Assembly: GCF_017355525.1 (NCBI RefSeq)
Contig: NZ_CP067395.1
Span: forward strand, 4,743,001-4,807,000
Reading direction: 5' to 3'
Source of the DNA: Lysobacter enzymogenes
GTDB lineage: Bacteria; Pseudomonadota; Gammaproteobacteria; Xanthomonadales; Xanthomonadaceae
Length of the DNA stretch: 64,000 bases
In this document: in pieces, positions 51,422-59,712 of the stretch
Numbering within the stretch: position 1 is the first letter of the stretch
Layout: each line of letters opens with the position of its first letter
The notes under the pieces: model-generated
The model's input: only the letters and a program-made list of their open reading frames with translations
Database searches by the model: none
What the model was told of the DNA's origin: nothing
Translations under genes and position numbers: made by a program

Positions 51422-51900
51422 GCCAGCGACTCCACATAGACCTGCGCCAAGGCTTCCAGACCGGCCTGATCGTCGGCGTCGAAACGGTCCGGCACCGGGC
51501 TGTCCAGGTCGAACACGCCGATCAGTTCGGCGCCGCGGGTCAGCGGCACCACCACTTCCGAACGCGAGGCCGCGTCGCAGGCGATATGGCCCGGGAATTC
51601 GTGCACGTCGGCCACGCGCTGGGTCTGGCGGCTGCTCGCGGCCGCGCCGCATACGCCCTTGTCGAGCGGAATGCGCACGCAGGCCGGCAGGCCCTGGAAC
51701 GGGCCGACCACCAGTTCGGTGCCGTCGAAGAAATAGAACCCGACCCAGTTGAGCTGCGGCAAGGCCTGGTTGACCAGCGCCGACAGATTGGCGGCGTTGG
51801 CGACGCGGTCGCGCTCGCCGTCCAGCAGGCCGCGCGCCTGCTCGACCAATTGGGCGTATTGCTCGGACTTTTGGCCCGAAAGTGTGGAGGCAGTAAACAT
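51418..51900 (-). CDS. msrC: Free methionine-(R)-sulfoxide reductase (GAF domain)
   Basis: 160 residues, one GAF domain. The three catalytic/resolving cysteines of the family are present: C74 (LPACVRIP), C84 (GVCGAA) and C108 (HIACDA), with a spacing identical to E. coli fRMsr (84/94/118). It reduces free Met-R-sulfoxide, linking it to oxidative stress. Translationally coupled to the downstream TfoX_C gene; divergent from bioD. Confidence 0.9.
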   Translation of the reverse strand: MFTASTLSGQKSEQYAQLVEQARGLLDGERDRVANAANLSALVNQALPQLNWVGFYFFDGTELVVGPFQGLPACVRIPLDKGVCGAAASSRQTQRVADVHEFPGHIACDAASRSEVVVPLTRGAELIGVFDLDSPVPDRFDADDQAGLEALAQVYVESLA

Positions 51901-52053
51901 CTTCGGAGTGTAACAGCGGCATCCGCTGCGACTACCATGCCGGTTGGGCCTCGCCGGGAAAGCGCGAGATCAGTCACAGGCGCCGGCCCGCCCCGATCCG
52001 CGCGCCGTCGCGCCGCGCCGGCTGCGGCGGCGCCCCCAGTCGCGAGAATCCGC

Positions 52054-52740
52054 ATGAACCCACCGCGCCGGCTTTCCGGCCTGTTCGTCACCGGCACCGA
52101 CACCGGCATCGGCAAGTCCGTCGCCAGCGCCGCCCTGTTGCACGCCCTGCGCGCCGGCGGCGCGCGCGCGGTCGGCATGAAGCCGGTCGCCAGCGGCTGC
52201 GAGCCCGGCCCGGACGGCTGGCGCAACGAGGACGCCTTGCTGCTGCAGGCCGCCAGCCAGCCGCGGCCGCGCTACGAAGACGTAAATCCGTACGCCCTGC
52301 CGCAGCCGCTGGCGCCGGAAATCGCCGCGGCCGAGGCCGGCGTCGAAATCGCGCTGGAACCGATCCTGGCCGCGCACGCGCGTCTGGCCGCGCAGGCCGA
52401 CACGGTCGTGGTCGAAGGCGTCGGCGGCTGGGCCGCGCCGGTCAGCGCCCGGCTCGACCAGATCGACCTGGTGCGCGCGCTGAAACTGCCGGTGGTGCTG
52501 GTGGTCGGACTGCGCCTGGGCGCGATCAACCACGCGCGGCTCAGCGCGCGCGCGATCCAGGCCGACGGCGCCGAACTGATCGGCTGGATCGCCAACGGCA
52601 TCGACCCGCAGATGGCGCGCGCCGACGAAAACTTCGAGATCCTGCGCCGGCGCCTGCCGGTGCCGTGCTGGGGCCGGCTGCCGCACGCCGCGCAGCCCGA
52701 TCCCGAGACGTTGGCGGCGGCCCTGCAGCCGATCTACTGA
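52054..52740 (+). CDS. bioD: Dethiobiotin synthetase
   Basis: 228 residues. Walker-type P-loop GTDTGIGKS at about 13-21, KPVASG at 44-49, and EGVGGWAAPVS with the conserved Glu for Mg/ATP. It carboxylates 7,8-diaminopelargonate to dethiobiotin in biotin synthesis. The only biotin gene in the window, as is usual when bioD is separated from bioFCHB. The ATG at 52054 gives the normal family length. Confidence 0.93.
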   Translation: MNPPRRLSGLFVTGTDTGIGKSVASAALLHALRAGGARAVGMKPVASGCEPGPDGWRNEDALLLQAASQPRPRYEDVNPYALPQPLAPEIAAAEAGVEIALEPILAAHARLAAQADTVVVEGVGGWAAPVSARLDQIDLVRALKLPVVLVVGLRLGAINHARLSARAIQADGAELIGWIANGIDPQMARADENFEILRRRLPVPCWGRLPHAAQPDPETLAAALQPIY

Positions 52741-52752
52741 AGCCGCGCATCT

Positions 52753-52949
52753 CCCTGTAGGAGCGACGCAAGTCGCGACCGCGGGGCATCCGCTCGCGCC
52801 GTCGCTGCCGGCGTAGTTGCGCCGCCAGGGTCGTACCGTTCCGCAGGAATGCTTCGAAACCGCGTCGCAGCGGTTGTTGGTACCGATTCGCGCCGCCGCT
52901 GCCGGCGCAGTCGCATTGGCGCGGTCGCGGCTCGCGCCGCTCCTACAGG
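52753..52949. repeat. Dispersed palindrome, copy B3 (long centre)
   Basis: Left arm ccctgtaggagcgacgcaag then tcgcgaccgcgg; right arm ccgctcctacagg near 52937-52949, with a third partial gcggtcgcggctcgcg. The centre is about 130 bases, longer than in the other copies, and the left arm has degenerated (agcgacgcaagtcgc instead of agcggcgcgagccgc). Together with the terminator it fills the gap between bioD and the phasin gene. Confidence 0.75.
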
Positions 52950-52991
52950 ATGAGTGTTCCGAACCCTCACGGACCCAAGACCGCACAAACG

Positions 52992-53025
52992 AAAAAACCC
53001 GGCAGCTCGCGCTGCCGGGTTTTTT
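52992..53025. terminator. Bidirectional terminator between bioD and phasin gene
   Basis: Stem AAAAAACCCGGCAGC (52992-53006) / GCTGCCGGGTTTTTT (53011-53025), loop TCGC. It carries T-runs on both strands, so it can end bioD transcripts and those of the phasin gene. Confidence 0.92.
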
Positions 53026-53067
53026 CCTGGATCGGACCGCCGGGAGAGAGTCGGCGGCCGCGATGCC

Positions 53068-53478
53068 TTACTTGGCGGCCGGAGCAGCGGCCTTGGCCGC
53101 GGCCTTGGTGGCCTTCTCGACGTTGGCCTGGGTGGCCTTCGCGGCGTTCTCGACCTGCGACTTGGCCAGCTCGGCGATCGCTTCGTTGGTCTTCACGGTG
53201 CGGCCGAAGGCTTCCTGGCCGGTGCTGACGGCGCGCTCGACGTTCTCGCGGGCAACCTGCACGCCCTTCGGGAACAGGGTCTTGAGGGCGTCGAAATCGC
53301 GGGCCTCGGCGGCTTCGCCGAAGAACGCGAAGGTGGCGTTGACGCGGTCCTCGATCGCGGCGATCTGCAGGCCGAACACGGCTTCGGCGTTGTCGAGGGC
53401 CAGGCGGTTGACCTGAGCGGCCGTGTCCGCGAACTGGCGCGTGGCGGCGGCGAACTGTTCGTTGAACTGCTGGTACAT
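53068..53478 (-). CDS. Phasin family protein
   Basis: 136 residues, almost entirely amphipathic helix, beginning MYQQFNEQFAAATRQFADTA, with an Ala/Lys-rich tail (AAAKAAAPAAK). Matches phasin_2-type proteins that coat polyhydroxyalkanoate granules. No PHA synthase gene is in the window. Starts 55 bases downstream of a promoter that overlaps an inverted repeat. Confidence 0.85.
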   Translation of the reverse strand: MYQQFNEQFAAATRQFADTAAQVNRLALDNAEAVFGLQIAAIEDRVNATFAFFGEAAEARDFDALKTLFPKGVQVARENVERAVSTGQEAFGRTVKTNEAIAELAKSQVENAAKATQANVEKATKAAAKAAAPAAK

Positions 53479-53801
53479 GGCTGAGCTCCTTGGATAAGGG
53501 TCCAGCCGATGAGCGACTGGATTGTGCGGTGCAGCATAGGCGGCTGTTTGTTGCGATGCAACATGATGCCGACGAGCGGTGCTGAACCGTTCAGAAAGCC
53601 TGTCCGCTCAGTCAGTTACGGGGCTGCAAGCTGAATAGGCAAAGCGCCCTGCGCGCGTACGCGGTGCGGGCGCGCGCAGTCGCGGCCCCGCGAGGCTGCG
53701 GGGCGCAGATGTCGGAACGGTGGCGCGGACATGACGCAGCCCGGAACCGGGGTCTGTGGCCGATCGCGTCGCAGGAGCCGGCGCGCGGCGCCGGCGCGGA
53801 C
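53479..53801. other. Intergenic region with phasin promoter
   Basis: About 320 bases. The left part holds the phasin leader and promoter (below). From 53600 to 53800 nothing is recognised apart from the 3' flank of queD. Confidence 0.5.
53533..53563 (-). promoter_or_regulatory. Phasin promoter with overlapping inverted repeat
   Basis: On the minus strand TTGCAT (53561-53556) and TATGCT (53538-53533) are separated by 17 bases, a good sigma-70 promoter. The -35 box lies in a perfect inverted repeat TGTTGC-ATC-GCAACA (53549-53563). This is the position expected for a repressor operator, possibly PhaR-like; the repressor is inferred. Confidence 0.65.
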
Positions 53802-54167
53802 TTACTCGCCGCGGTAGCGGCTGCCGGCGGTGCAGGTCTCGTGCACGACGATTTCGCTCAGCAGCGGCAGCGCCGGCTTGAGCTGCTCCCAGATCCACAC
53901 CGCCAGACGTTCGCTGGTCGGGTTGTCGAGGCCGTCGATGTCGTTGAGATAGTGGTGATCGAGCCGGTCGTAGATCGGCTGGAACGCCTTCTTGACGTCG
54001 GCGTAGTCCATCAGCCAGCCGCTGTGCTCGCCGATGTCGCCGCGCAGATGCACTTCGACGCGGAACGAATGGCCGTGCAGGCGCGCGCACTTATGCCCTT
54101 CCGGCACGTTCGGCAGGCGGTGCGCGGCTTCCAGGGTGAAGACCTTGAAGATATCGATGGCGGGCAT
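53802..54167 (-). CDS. queD: 6-carboxytetrahydropterin synthase (QueD) / PTPS family
   Basis: 121 residues. Zinc ligands H16, H31 and H33 and catalytic C27 appear in EAAHRLPN and CARLHGHSF; the glutamate VVHETCTA binds the pterin. Size and motifs fit QueD of the queuosine pathway. Other que genes are not nearby. The terminator/tRNA region lies upstream on the same strand. Confidence 0.92.
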   Translation of the reverse strand: MPAIDIFKVFTLEAAHRLPNVPEGHKCARLHGHSFRVEVHLRGDIGEHSGWLMDYADVKKAFQPIYDRLDHHYLNDIDGLDNPTSERLAVWIWEQLKPALPLLSEIVVHETCTAGSRYRGE

Positions 54168-54274
54168 GGCGGCGTGCGGGTGCGGAGCCGGCGGCGCCGG
54201 CGCGTGGAGGCGATGATCGCGCAGCGCGGGCGCCGGTGCGAACGGCGGGGCGCGGCCTGCGGAGCGCGGATACG

Positions 54275-54298
54275 AAAAAGCCCGCTGCGCTGGCGGGC
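54275..54298 (-). terminator. Terminator of the tRNA-Met gene
   Basis: On the minus strand a GCCCGC / GCGGGC stem with a seven-base loop is followed by TTTTT, about 33 bases after the tRNA 3' end. Confidence 0.8.
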
Positions 54299-54330
54299 CC
54301 GGGCGGTGTTGCGGCGCGTTGTCTTGCTTA

Positions 54331-54407
54331 TGGTGGCTATGGGTGGACTCGAACCACCGACCCCAGCATTATGAGTGCTGTGCTCTAACCGGCTGAGCTA
54401 CATAGCC
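54331..54407 (-). tRNA. tRNA-Met (anticodon CAU), elongator type
   Basis: On the minus strand the cloverleaf is complete: acceptor GGCTATG/CATAGCC, D-arm GCTCAGCCGGTTAGAGC, anticodon stem CAGCA/TGCTG with loop CTCATAA (anticodon CAT), T-arm GGTGG-TTCGAGT-CCACC, discriminator A and encoded CCA. The first acceptor pair is G-C and the anticodon stem lacks the three G-C pairs of initiator tRNA, so it is elongator (or a lysidine-modified Ile tRNA is less likely). Confidence 0.93.
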
Positions 54408-54533
54408 ACGGTGAGCCGCGCATTCTTCATGTCCGGGCCGGTCTTGTCAATCCTTTCGCCCGGTTTTGCCCGGCTTGTCCTCTGGCCGGGCGCGTGGCAG
54501 AGTCGGACACAGTGCAATTCTGGAGTCCGCATC

Positions 54534-55151
54534 GTGATCGATCCGGACGGCTACAGACCCAATGTCGGCATCGTGCTGATGCATACCGACGGCCGCCTGT
54601 TCTGGGCGCGCCGGGTGCATCGCGACGGCTGGCAGTTCCCGCAGGGCGGGATGAACTCCGACGAGACGCCGCTCGAGGCCATGTACCGCGAGCTGCACGA
54701 GGAGACCGGCCTGCATCCCCATCACGTCGAAGTGCTCGGCGCCACTCCGGGCTGGCTGCGCTATCGCCTGCCGCGGCGGGCGGTGCGGCGCAACGACCGG
54801 CTGGTGTGCATCGGCCAGAAGCAGGTCTGGTTCCTGCTGCGGCTGACCGGCGAGGAGTCGGACCTGCGCCTGGACGCGACCGAGAAGCCCGAGTTCGACC
54901 ACTGGCGCTGGGTCGACTTCTGGTACCCGCTGGAGCATGTGGTGATGTTCAAGCGCGGCGTCTACGCCAGCGCCCTGCGCCATCTGGCCCCGTTCGCCCG
55001 CCATGTCGCCGGCGCCCAGGCGGTGCCGCTGCCGTGCCCGGTCGCCGATCCGCGCTGCGAGGGCGGCCTCGGCGGGCGCCAGCATCAGCGGCCGCGGGCC
55101 CGTTCTGGCGGCCATTCGGCTTGCGGCGGCGGTTCCGAGCCCGGGGCCTGA
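54534..55151 (+). CDS. rppH: RNA pyrophosphohydrolase
   Basis: 205 residues, starting GTG at 54534 to give [15 protein letters not shown], the standard RppH N terminus. Nudix box G38-x5-E-x7-RELHEETGL is intact. It removes pyrophosphate from the 5' end of triphosphorylated mRNA to start decay by RNase E. The C-terminal ~30 residues are low-complexity (Gly/Arg/Ser-rich), longer than in E. coli (176 residues). Confidence 0.93.
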   Translation: MIDPDGYRPNVGIVLMHTDGRLFWARRVHRDGWQFPQGGMNSDETPLEAMYRELHEETGLHPHHVEVLGATPGWLRYRLPRRAVRRNDRLVCIGQKQVWFLLRLTGEESDLRLDATEKPEFDHWRWVDFWYPLEHVVMFKRGVYASALRHLAPFARHVAGAQAVPLPCPVADPRCEGGLGGRQHQRPRARSGGHSACGGGSEPGA

Positions 55152-55211
55152 GCCGGCGGCCAAGCCGGCCGCTCCGGCCGGCGGCGACGCCGTTAACGGA
55201 TTGGGTCGCCG

Positions 55212-55230
55212 TTAATTGACAATCATTCGC
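55212..55230 (+). promoter_or_regulatory. Fur box before bfd
   Basis: The 19-base site ttaattgacaatcattcgc shares 12 positions with the Fur consensus and 10 of 13 with its right part (gataatcattatc). It lies 56 bases before the Bfd start codon. Iron-regulated bfd expression is usual. Confidence 0.6.
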
Positions 55231-55285
55231 ATCCGTGGCGGAATGGTTCCCGCAGCCAGCCGGCTGCCAACCGAAGACCAGCGCC

Positions 55286-55489
55286 GTGTACGTCTGCATC
55301 TGCAACGGAGTCACCGACCGCGATATCCGCCAGGCCGCCGAAGCCGGTTGCCGCAGCGTGCCCGAGCTGACCATGCGCACCGGCGCCGGCGCCAATTGCG
55401 GCAGCTGCCTGGACCTGGCCGGCTCGCTGCTGGAACAGGCGCGCAACGTGCGCGAACTGCCGCTGTCGGTGCTGCAACACGCCGCCTGA
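55286..55489 (+). CDS. bfd: Bacterioferritin-associated ferredoxin
   Basis: 67 residues. C4 and C6 ([10 protein letters not shown]) with C38 and C41 (GANCGSC) bind the [2Fe-2S] cluster in the BFD fold. It delivers electrons to bacterioferritin for iron release. The GTG at 55286 gives exactly the family start; upstream in-frame codons run through the promoter. The bacterioferritin gene follows 170 bases downstream. Confidence 0.92.
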   Translation: MYVCICNGVTDRDIRQAAEAGCRSVPELTMRTGAGANCGSCLDLAGSLLEQARNVRELPLSVLQHAA

Positions 55490-55658
55490 CCCCGCCGGCT
55501 TCCGCCGCGCCCCGCGTCATCCCGAACGGCCGCCTCGAGCGGCCGTTTTCGCATCCGCCTGCGAGCGGTTCCCGACTCCCGTTGCGCACGATTCGCGTTT
55601 CGTCATGGCCTGCGCGAAAGGGCTAGAGTGCCGCCCATCGCAACGCAGGAGACCGGCC

Positions 55659-56132
55659 GTGAAGGGCGATCCGAAAGTCATCGAGTACCTCAACAAAGCG
55701 CTCTACAACGAGCTGACCGCGATCAACCAGTACTTCCTGCACGCCAAGATGCTGAAGAACTGGGGCCTGAAGGAACTGGCCGATCACGAGTACCACGAGT
55801 CGATCGACGAGATGAAGCACGCCGACAAGCTGTCGGACCGCATCCTCTTTCTCGACGGCCTGCCGAATTTCCAGGCCCTGGGCAAGCTGCGCATCGGCGA
55901 GAATCCGCGCGAGTTGCTCGAGTGCGATCTGGCGCTGGAACTCGAAGCGATCCCGCTGCTGCGCGAAGCGATCAAGTACTGCGAGACCGTCAGCGACTAC
56001 GTCAGCCGCAAGCTGTTCGCCGACATCCTGGATTCGGAAGAAGAACACGTCGACTGGATCGAAACCCAGCTGGCGCTGATCGAGCGCCTGGGCGAGCAGA
56101 ACTACCTGCTGACCAAGATCGAAGACGAGTAA
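55659..56132 (+). CDS. bfr: Bacterioferritin
   Basis: 157 residues, four-helix bundle. The complete ferroxidase centre is present: E18, E51, H54, E94, E127 and H130; M52 is the heme ligand at subunit interfaces. Stores iron as a ferric mineral. The GTG start follows a CAGGAG ribosome-binding site. Downstream of bfd in the same orientation. A strong terminator follows at 56290. Confidence 0.95.
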   Translation: MKGDPKVIEYLNKALYNELTAINQYFLHAKMLKNWGLKELADHEYHESIDEMKHADKLSDRILFLDGLPNFQALGKLRIGENPRELLECDLALELEAIPLLREAIKYCETVSDYVSRKLFADILDSEEEHVDWIETQLALIERLGEQNYLLTKIEDE

Positions 56133-56289
56133 GCGCGGGAGCCTCGCGCTCCTTCGCCGCGGCGCGATCCACGAGCCAGCCGACGCCAGCCAGACGGATC
56201 GATACGCCGCACCGCCGCTTACGCGGCGACCTTCTCCAGCCAGCTTCGGCGATGCATCGCATCGCCGCGCCAGCCAGACGAAACCCGAG

Positions 56290-56317
56290 CCGCCGGCCCA
56301 GTGCCGGCGGTTTTTTT
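56290..56317 (+). terminator. Rho-independent terminator after bfr
   Basis: Stem CCGCCGGC (56290-56297) / GCCGGCGG (56303-56310), 5-base loop, followed by seven T's. Confidence 0.9.
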
Positions 56318-56347
56318 ATGCCCGTTCGCAGCGCGGCGGCGTTGGCT

Positions 56348-56452
56348 CCCTGTAGGAGCGGCGCGAGCCGCGACCGCGGGGTTTCCGTTCGCGGCGAAAC
56401 TTTCGGCGCAGTTGCGTTGCCGCGGTCGCGGCTCGCGCCGCTCCTACAGGGG
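56348..56452. repeat. Dispersed palindrome, copy B4
   Basis: Left arm ccctgtaggagcggcgcgag then ccgcgaccgcgg, right arm ccgcggtcgcggctcgcgcc then gctcctacaggg: the most intact copy in the window. It lies between two terminators of convergent genes. Confidence 0.9.
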
Positions 56453-56463
56453 GCCATTGCGAC

Positions 56464-56493
56464 AAAAAAGCCGCCGGATTTCGCCGGCGGCTT
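56464..56493 (-). terminator. Terminator of the DUF4126 gene
   Basis: On the minus strand AAGCCGCCGG / CCGGCGGCTT (stem 56468-56477 with 56484-56493) is followed by TTTT, 23 bases after the stop codon. Confidence 0.88.
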
Positions 56494-56516
56494 GGATAAA
56501 AGAATTCGCGCGCCGC

Positions 56517-57110
56517 TCACCCCGCCTGCAACGGCCTGGGCTCGCGCTTGCGCCGCCGGAACAACAGCCGCCACAGCCACCACAGCATCAGCGCCAGGAC
56601 CACGGTGATCGTCGCCACGATGCCCAGGCTCAGCCAGGGGTGGGCGAAGGCCAGCGCCAGCACGCCGAGCACGGCGGCGTCTTCGGTCACCGAGGCGGTC
56701 CAGTTGCTGACCGGTTCGGGCGAGGTGTTGAGCAGGGCGCGCGAGCCGGACTTGAGCAGGTGGCTGGTCAGGGCGACGCCGGCGCCGGCGGCGAGCGCGC
56801 CGGCGCCGAGCTGGCCGTCCGGCGACATCGTCGCCGCGGCCAGGAACGCGCCGACCGGCACCCGCAGCAGGGTGTGCAGCAGGTCCCAGCCCGAGTCCAC
56901 GCCGGGGATCTTGTCGGCGAAGAACTCGCCGACCGTCAACAGGCCGCAGACCCCGAGCACCCACGGCGACTGGGTCGCCTGCAGGGCCGGGGGCAGGTCC
57001 AGCCAGCCGAGCATGCCGGCCAGGCCGACCCCGAACACGGTCAGATAGACCCGCACGCCCGACAGCCAGGCCAGAACTACGCCAACTGCGAACAGGTGCG
57101 CTTCGGACAT
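56517..57110 (-). CDS. DUF4126 family membrane protein
   Basis: 197 residues with about five transmembrane helices. WLSGVRVYLTVFGVGLAGML, GWLDLPPAL and the TVGEFFADKIPGVDSGWDLL segment are characteristic of DUF4126. The C terminus is basic (RRRKREPRP). No function is known for the family. Divergent from the coiled-coil gene at 57182. Confidence 0.85.
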   Translation of the reverse strand: MSEAHLFAVGVVLAWLSGVRVYLTVFGVGLAGMLGWLDLPPALQATQSPWVLGVCGLLTVGEFFADKIPGVDSGWDLLHTLLRVPVGAFLAAATMSPDGQLGAGALAAGAGVALTSHLLKSGSRALLNTSPEPVSNWTASVTEDAAVLGVLALAFAHPWLSLGIVATITVVLALMLWWLWRLLFRRRKREPRPLQAG

Positions 57111-57181
57111 CGCGGCGTTCCCGTTAAGATTGAAGGTTGAGTATAGGTAAAGCGGCGGCTTCGGGCCGTCGAAGTCCCCGT

Positions 57182-57919
57182 ATGAGCAAAACTCCGCCGC
57201 CGCGCTTCGTCATCGTCCAGCAGCAGCCGGACAAGCGACCTTATATCTGGTCGGCGGTCGGCGTGGCGTGGGCGGCATCGCTGGCGCTGGCCTGGTGGTG
57301 GTCGCAGTCGCTGGCCGCGCCGCAGCTGCCCGAGCTCAAGTCCGAGCTGGCCCAGACCCAGCGCGAGCTGCGCCAGCGCCAGGGCGAGCTGGACAAGCTG
57401 GCCCAGCGCGAGGCCAACCTGCAGCGCTCCGACCAGATCAGCCGCGCCGCCAACAAGCAAGTGCAAAGCTCGCTGGCCCAGCGCGAGGAGGAAATCTCCG
57501 ACCTGCGCGCCGACGTGGCCTTCTACGAACGCCTGGTCGGCGCCACCGCGCCGGCCAAGGGGCTGAACGTGCACTCGGTGGAGTTCCACCCCGAGGCCGG
57601 CGGCACCTGGCGGTACCAGATCGTCCTGACCCAAAACCTGAACCGCGGTGCGGTGAGCAGCGGGGGGCTGCAGTTCCAGGTCGAGGGGGTGCGCGGCGGC
57701 AAGCTCGCCAGCATCGGTTGGGACGAGTTGCACCAAAAGTCCAAGGCGCCCGCCCAGGACTACTCCTTCCGCTACTTCCAGACCCTCGACGGCAGCGTGA
57801 TGCTGCCGGCCGGGTTCACTCCGCAACGCATCCGCGTTTCGTTGCGCGGAGAGAACGCCTCGATCGAGCAGCGCTTCGCCTGGAAGAGCGGCGTCACCGT
57901 AACGACTGGGGAAACCTGA
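57182..57919 (+). CDS. Membrane-anchored coiled-coil protein, DUF6776-like (first copy)
   Basis: 245 residues. A short basic N terminus and one transmembrane helix (about 24-44) are followed by a coiled coil (about 50-115) and a beta-rich domain starting EEEISDLRADVAFYERLVGA. It is closely related to the gene at 58381, sharing that segment and NLNRGAVS. Genes of this family sit beside bactofilin in many Gammaproteobacteria; it may anchor or regulate the bactofilin filament. The start at 57182 is favoured over a TTG at 57137. Confidence 0.8.
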   Translation: MSKTPPPRFVIVQQQPDKRPYIWSAVGVAWAASLALAWWWSQSLAAPQLPELKSELAQTQRELRQRQGELDKLAQREANLQRSDQISRAANKQVQSSLAQREEEISDLRADVAFYERLVGATAPAKGLNVHSVEFHPEAGGTWRYQIVLTQNLNRGAVSSGGLQFQVEGVRGGKLASIGWDELHQKSKAPAQDYSFRYFQTLDGSVMLPAGFTPQRIRVSLRGENASIEQRFAWKSGVTVTTGET

Positions 57920-57922
57920 AAG

Positions 57923-58348
57923 ATGTTCAAGACCAACAGCAAACCGGCCCCGCTGCGCGAAGGCCAGGTCGACACCATGATCGGATCGCAGGTGGTGATC
58001 CGCGGCGACCTGCAATTCAGCGGCGGCCTGTATATCGAGGGCCGCATCATCGGCAAGCTGATCGCCGCCGACGGCCAGCCGGCCAGCCTGACCCTGGCCG
58101 AGAACGGCAGCATCGAGGGCGAGGTGCGCGCGCCGGTGGTGGTCATCAACGGCACCCTGCACGGCGACGTGTACGCCAGCGAGCGGGTCGAGCTGGCGTC
58201 CAAGGCCCGGGTCGAGGGCAACGTGCACTACAAGGTGGTCGAGATGACCGCCGGTTCGCAGCTGACCGGCCGCCTGATCCACGCCGACGCCACCGCCGCG
58301 CTGCCGCCGCCTGAAGCCGCGATTACCGCCGGCGCCCTGGTGGATTGA
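57923..58348 (+). CDS. Bactofilin (polymer-forming cytoskeletal protein)
   Basis: 141 residues. The central right-handed beta-helix with short repeated strands (GDLQFSGGLYIEGRIIGKL, GSIEGEVRAPVVVINGTLHG, ARVEGNVHYKVVEMTAGSQL) is diagnostic of bactofilin. Forms non-polar filaments at the inner membrane that direct cell wall synthesis or curvature. It starts three bases after its coiled-coil neighbour; the second coiled-coil gene follows after 32 bases. Confidence 0.93.
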   Translation: MFKTNSKPAPLREGQVDTMIGSQVVIRGDLQFSGGLYIEGRIIGKLIAADGQPASLTLAENGSIEGEVRAPVVVINGTLHGDVYASERVELASKARVEGNVHYKVVEMTAGSQLTGRLIHADATAALPPPEAAITAGALVD

Positions 58349-58380
58349 GCGCGGCCGCCGCCGCCCTCACGCTGGGGCGG

Positions 58381-59169
58381 ATGAGCGAGGAAACCCGTCA
58401 AACCCGTCCCGCGCCCGCCGCCTCCGCGGCGGGCGCCGCGCACCCGTCGCAGCGCTGGCGTCTGCCGGCGATGGGGCTGCTGGCCGCGGCCCTGGCGTTC
58501 GGCGCCTGGGGGCTGTGGCGTTCGTTCAGCGGCCAGGGCCAGGACGCCCCGCCGCCGGCCCCGGCCGCGGCGCAGAGCCCGCGCCAGATGCAGGTCGAGC
58601 TGGAGCAACTGCGCCAGCGCGTGGCGACCCTCGGCCGCTCCGACGCGATCAGCCGTCAGGCCAACCGCGACCTGCAAAGCGCGCTGGCCGAGCGCGACGA
58701 GGAAATCTCCGGCCTGCGCGCCGACGTGGCCTTCTACGAGCGCCTGGTCGGCGCCACCGGCCAGCGCCGCGGCCTGACCGTACATGCGCTGAAGATGCAG
58801 CCGCAGAACGGCGCGCCCTCGGCCTGGCACTTCACCACGACCCTGACCCAGAACCTCAACCGCGGCGCGGTCAGCGCCGGCCGGCTGAGCCTGGCCCTGG
58901 AAGGCACCCGCAACGGCAAGCTCGAGAAGCTGGCCTGGAGCGACCTGCGCCAGCAGGCCGACGCGCCGGGCACCGGGTATTCGTTCAAGTATTTCGAGCA
59001 GGTCGAAGGCGACGTGTTCGTCCCGGCCGGGCTGACCCCGGTGCGGGTGACGGTGCGGCTGACCCCGCAATCCGGCGCCGCGGTCGAGCAGTCCTTCAGC
59101 TGGGCCGACGCGACCCGCGACGCGGTCGCGGCGCCGGCGGCGGCCGAGGCCGGCCGTCCGGGCACCTGA
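58381..59169 (+). CDS. Membrane-anchored coiled-coil protein, DUF6776-like (second copy)
   Basis: 262 residues. Basic N terminus, transmembrane helix (about 31-51), coiled coil (about 70-120) and the conserved segment EEISGLRADVAFYERLVGAT followed by TLTQNLNRGAVSAGRLSL, parallel to the protein at 57182. The pair arose by duplication around the bactofilin gene. Start at ATG 58381; an in-frame TTG at 58345 overlaps the bactofilin stop. C terminus is Ala/Pro-rich. Confidence 0.8.
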   Translation: MSEETRQTRPAPAASAAGAAHPSQRWRLPAMGLLAAALAFGAWGLWRSFSGQGQDAPPPAPAAAQSPRQMQVELEQLRQRVATLGRSDAISRQANRDLQSALAERDEEISGLRADVAFYERLVGATGQRRGLTVHALKMQPQNGAPSAWHFTTTLTQNLNRGAVSAGRLSLALEGTRNGKLEKLAWSDLRQQADAPGTGYSFKYFEQVEGDVFVPAGLTPVRVTVRLTPQSGAAVEQSFSWADATRDAVAAPAAAEAGRPGT

Positions 59170-59326
59170 TCGGCGCGGGCCCGCGTCCGCGCGGAGGCGG
59201 CGACCGGCCCTGGATCGCGCCGTCGCCCGGGCCGCACCCCATCCACCGCCGGATCGCGCCTTGGCGCGATCCGCTGTGTTCGCCTGGCGCGCTTGAATGC
59301 GCGGCATGCGGCCTTATCCTTAGCGC

Positions 59327-59701
59327 ATGGAAATCGCCACGCTCAACGCCGCGCCGGGCTATCAGTCGCTGGAGCGCCCGCTGCAATTCACCTCCTCGGC
59401 CGCGCGCAAGGTGCGCGAGCTGATCGCCGAGGAAGGCAACGACGCGCTCAAGCTGCGCGTCTACATCCAGGGCGGCGGCTGCTCGGGCTTCCAGTACGGG
59501 TTCGAATTCGACGAACAGCAGGGCGAGGACGATCTGGCGGTGCAGACCGACGGCGTCGTCCTGCTGGTCGATCCGCTGAGCCTGCAATACCTGATGGGCG
59601 CGGAAGTCGACTACACCGAGAGCCTGCACGGTTCGCAGTTCGTGATCCGCAATCCGAACGCGAAGACCACCTGCGGCTGCGGTTCCTCGTTCGGCGTTTG
59701 A
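59327..59701 (+). CDS. erpA: Iron-sulfur cluster insertion protein ErpA
   Basis: 124 residues. The three A-type carrier cysteines are present: C52 in [11 protein letters not shown] and C116/C118 in [11 protein letters not shown]. It passes [Fe-S] clusters to apo-enzymes such as IspG/IspH. Family length and the double Gly-Gly-Gly-Cys-Ser-Gly motif are typical. NudC follows with a 12-base gap (or overlaps if a TTG start is used). Confidence 0.93.
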   Translation: MEIATLNAAPGYQSLERPLQFTSSAARKVRELIAEEGNDALKLRVYIQGGGCSGFQYGFEFDEQQGEDDLAVQTDGVVLLVDPLSLQYLMGAEVDYTESLHGSQFVIRNPNAKTTCGCGSSFGV

Positions 59702-59712
59702 ACACTCCGCGA

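Noticed and set aside
54331..54407. Initiator tRNA-fMet
   Set aside because: The first acceptor pair is matched G-C and the anticodon stem lacks three consecutive G-C pairs, so it is elongator Met.
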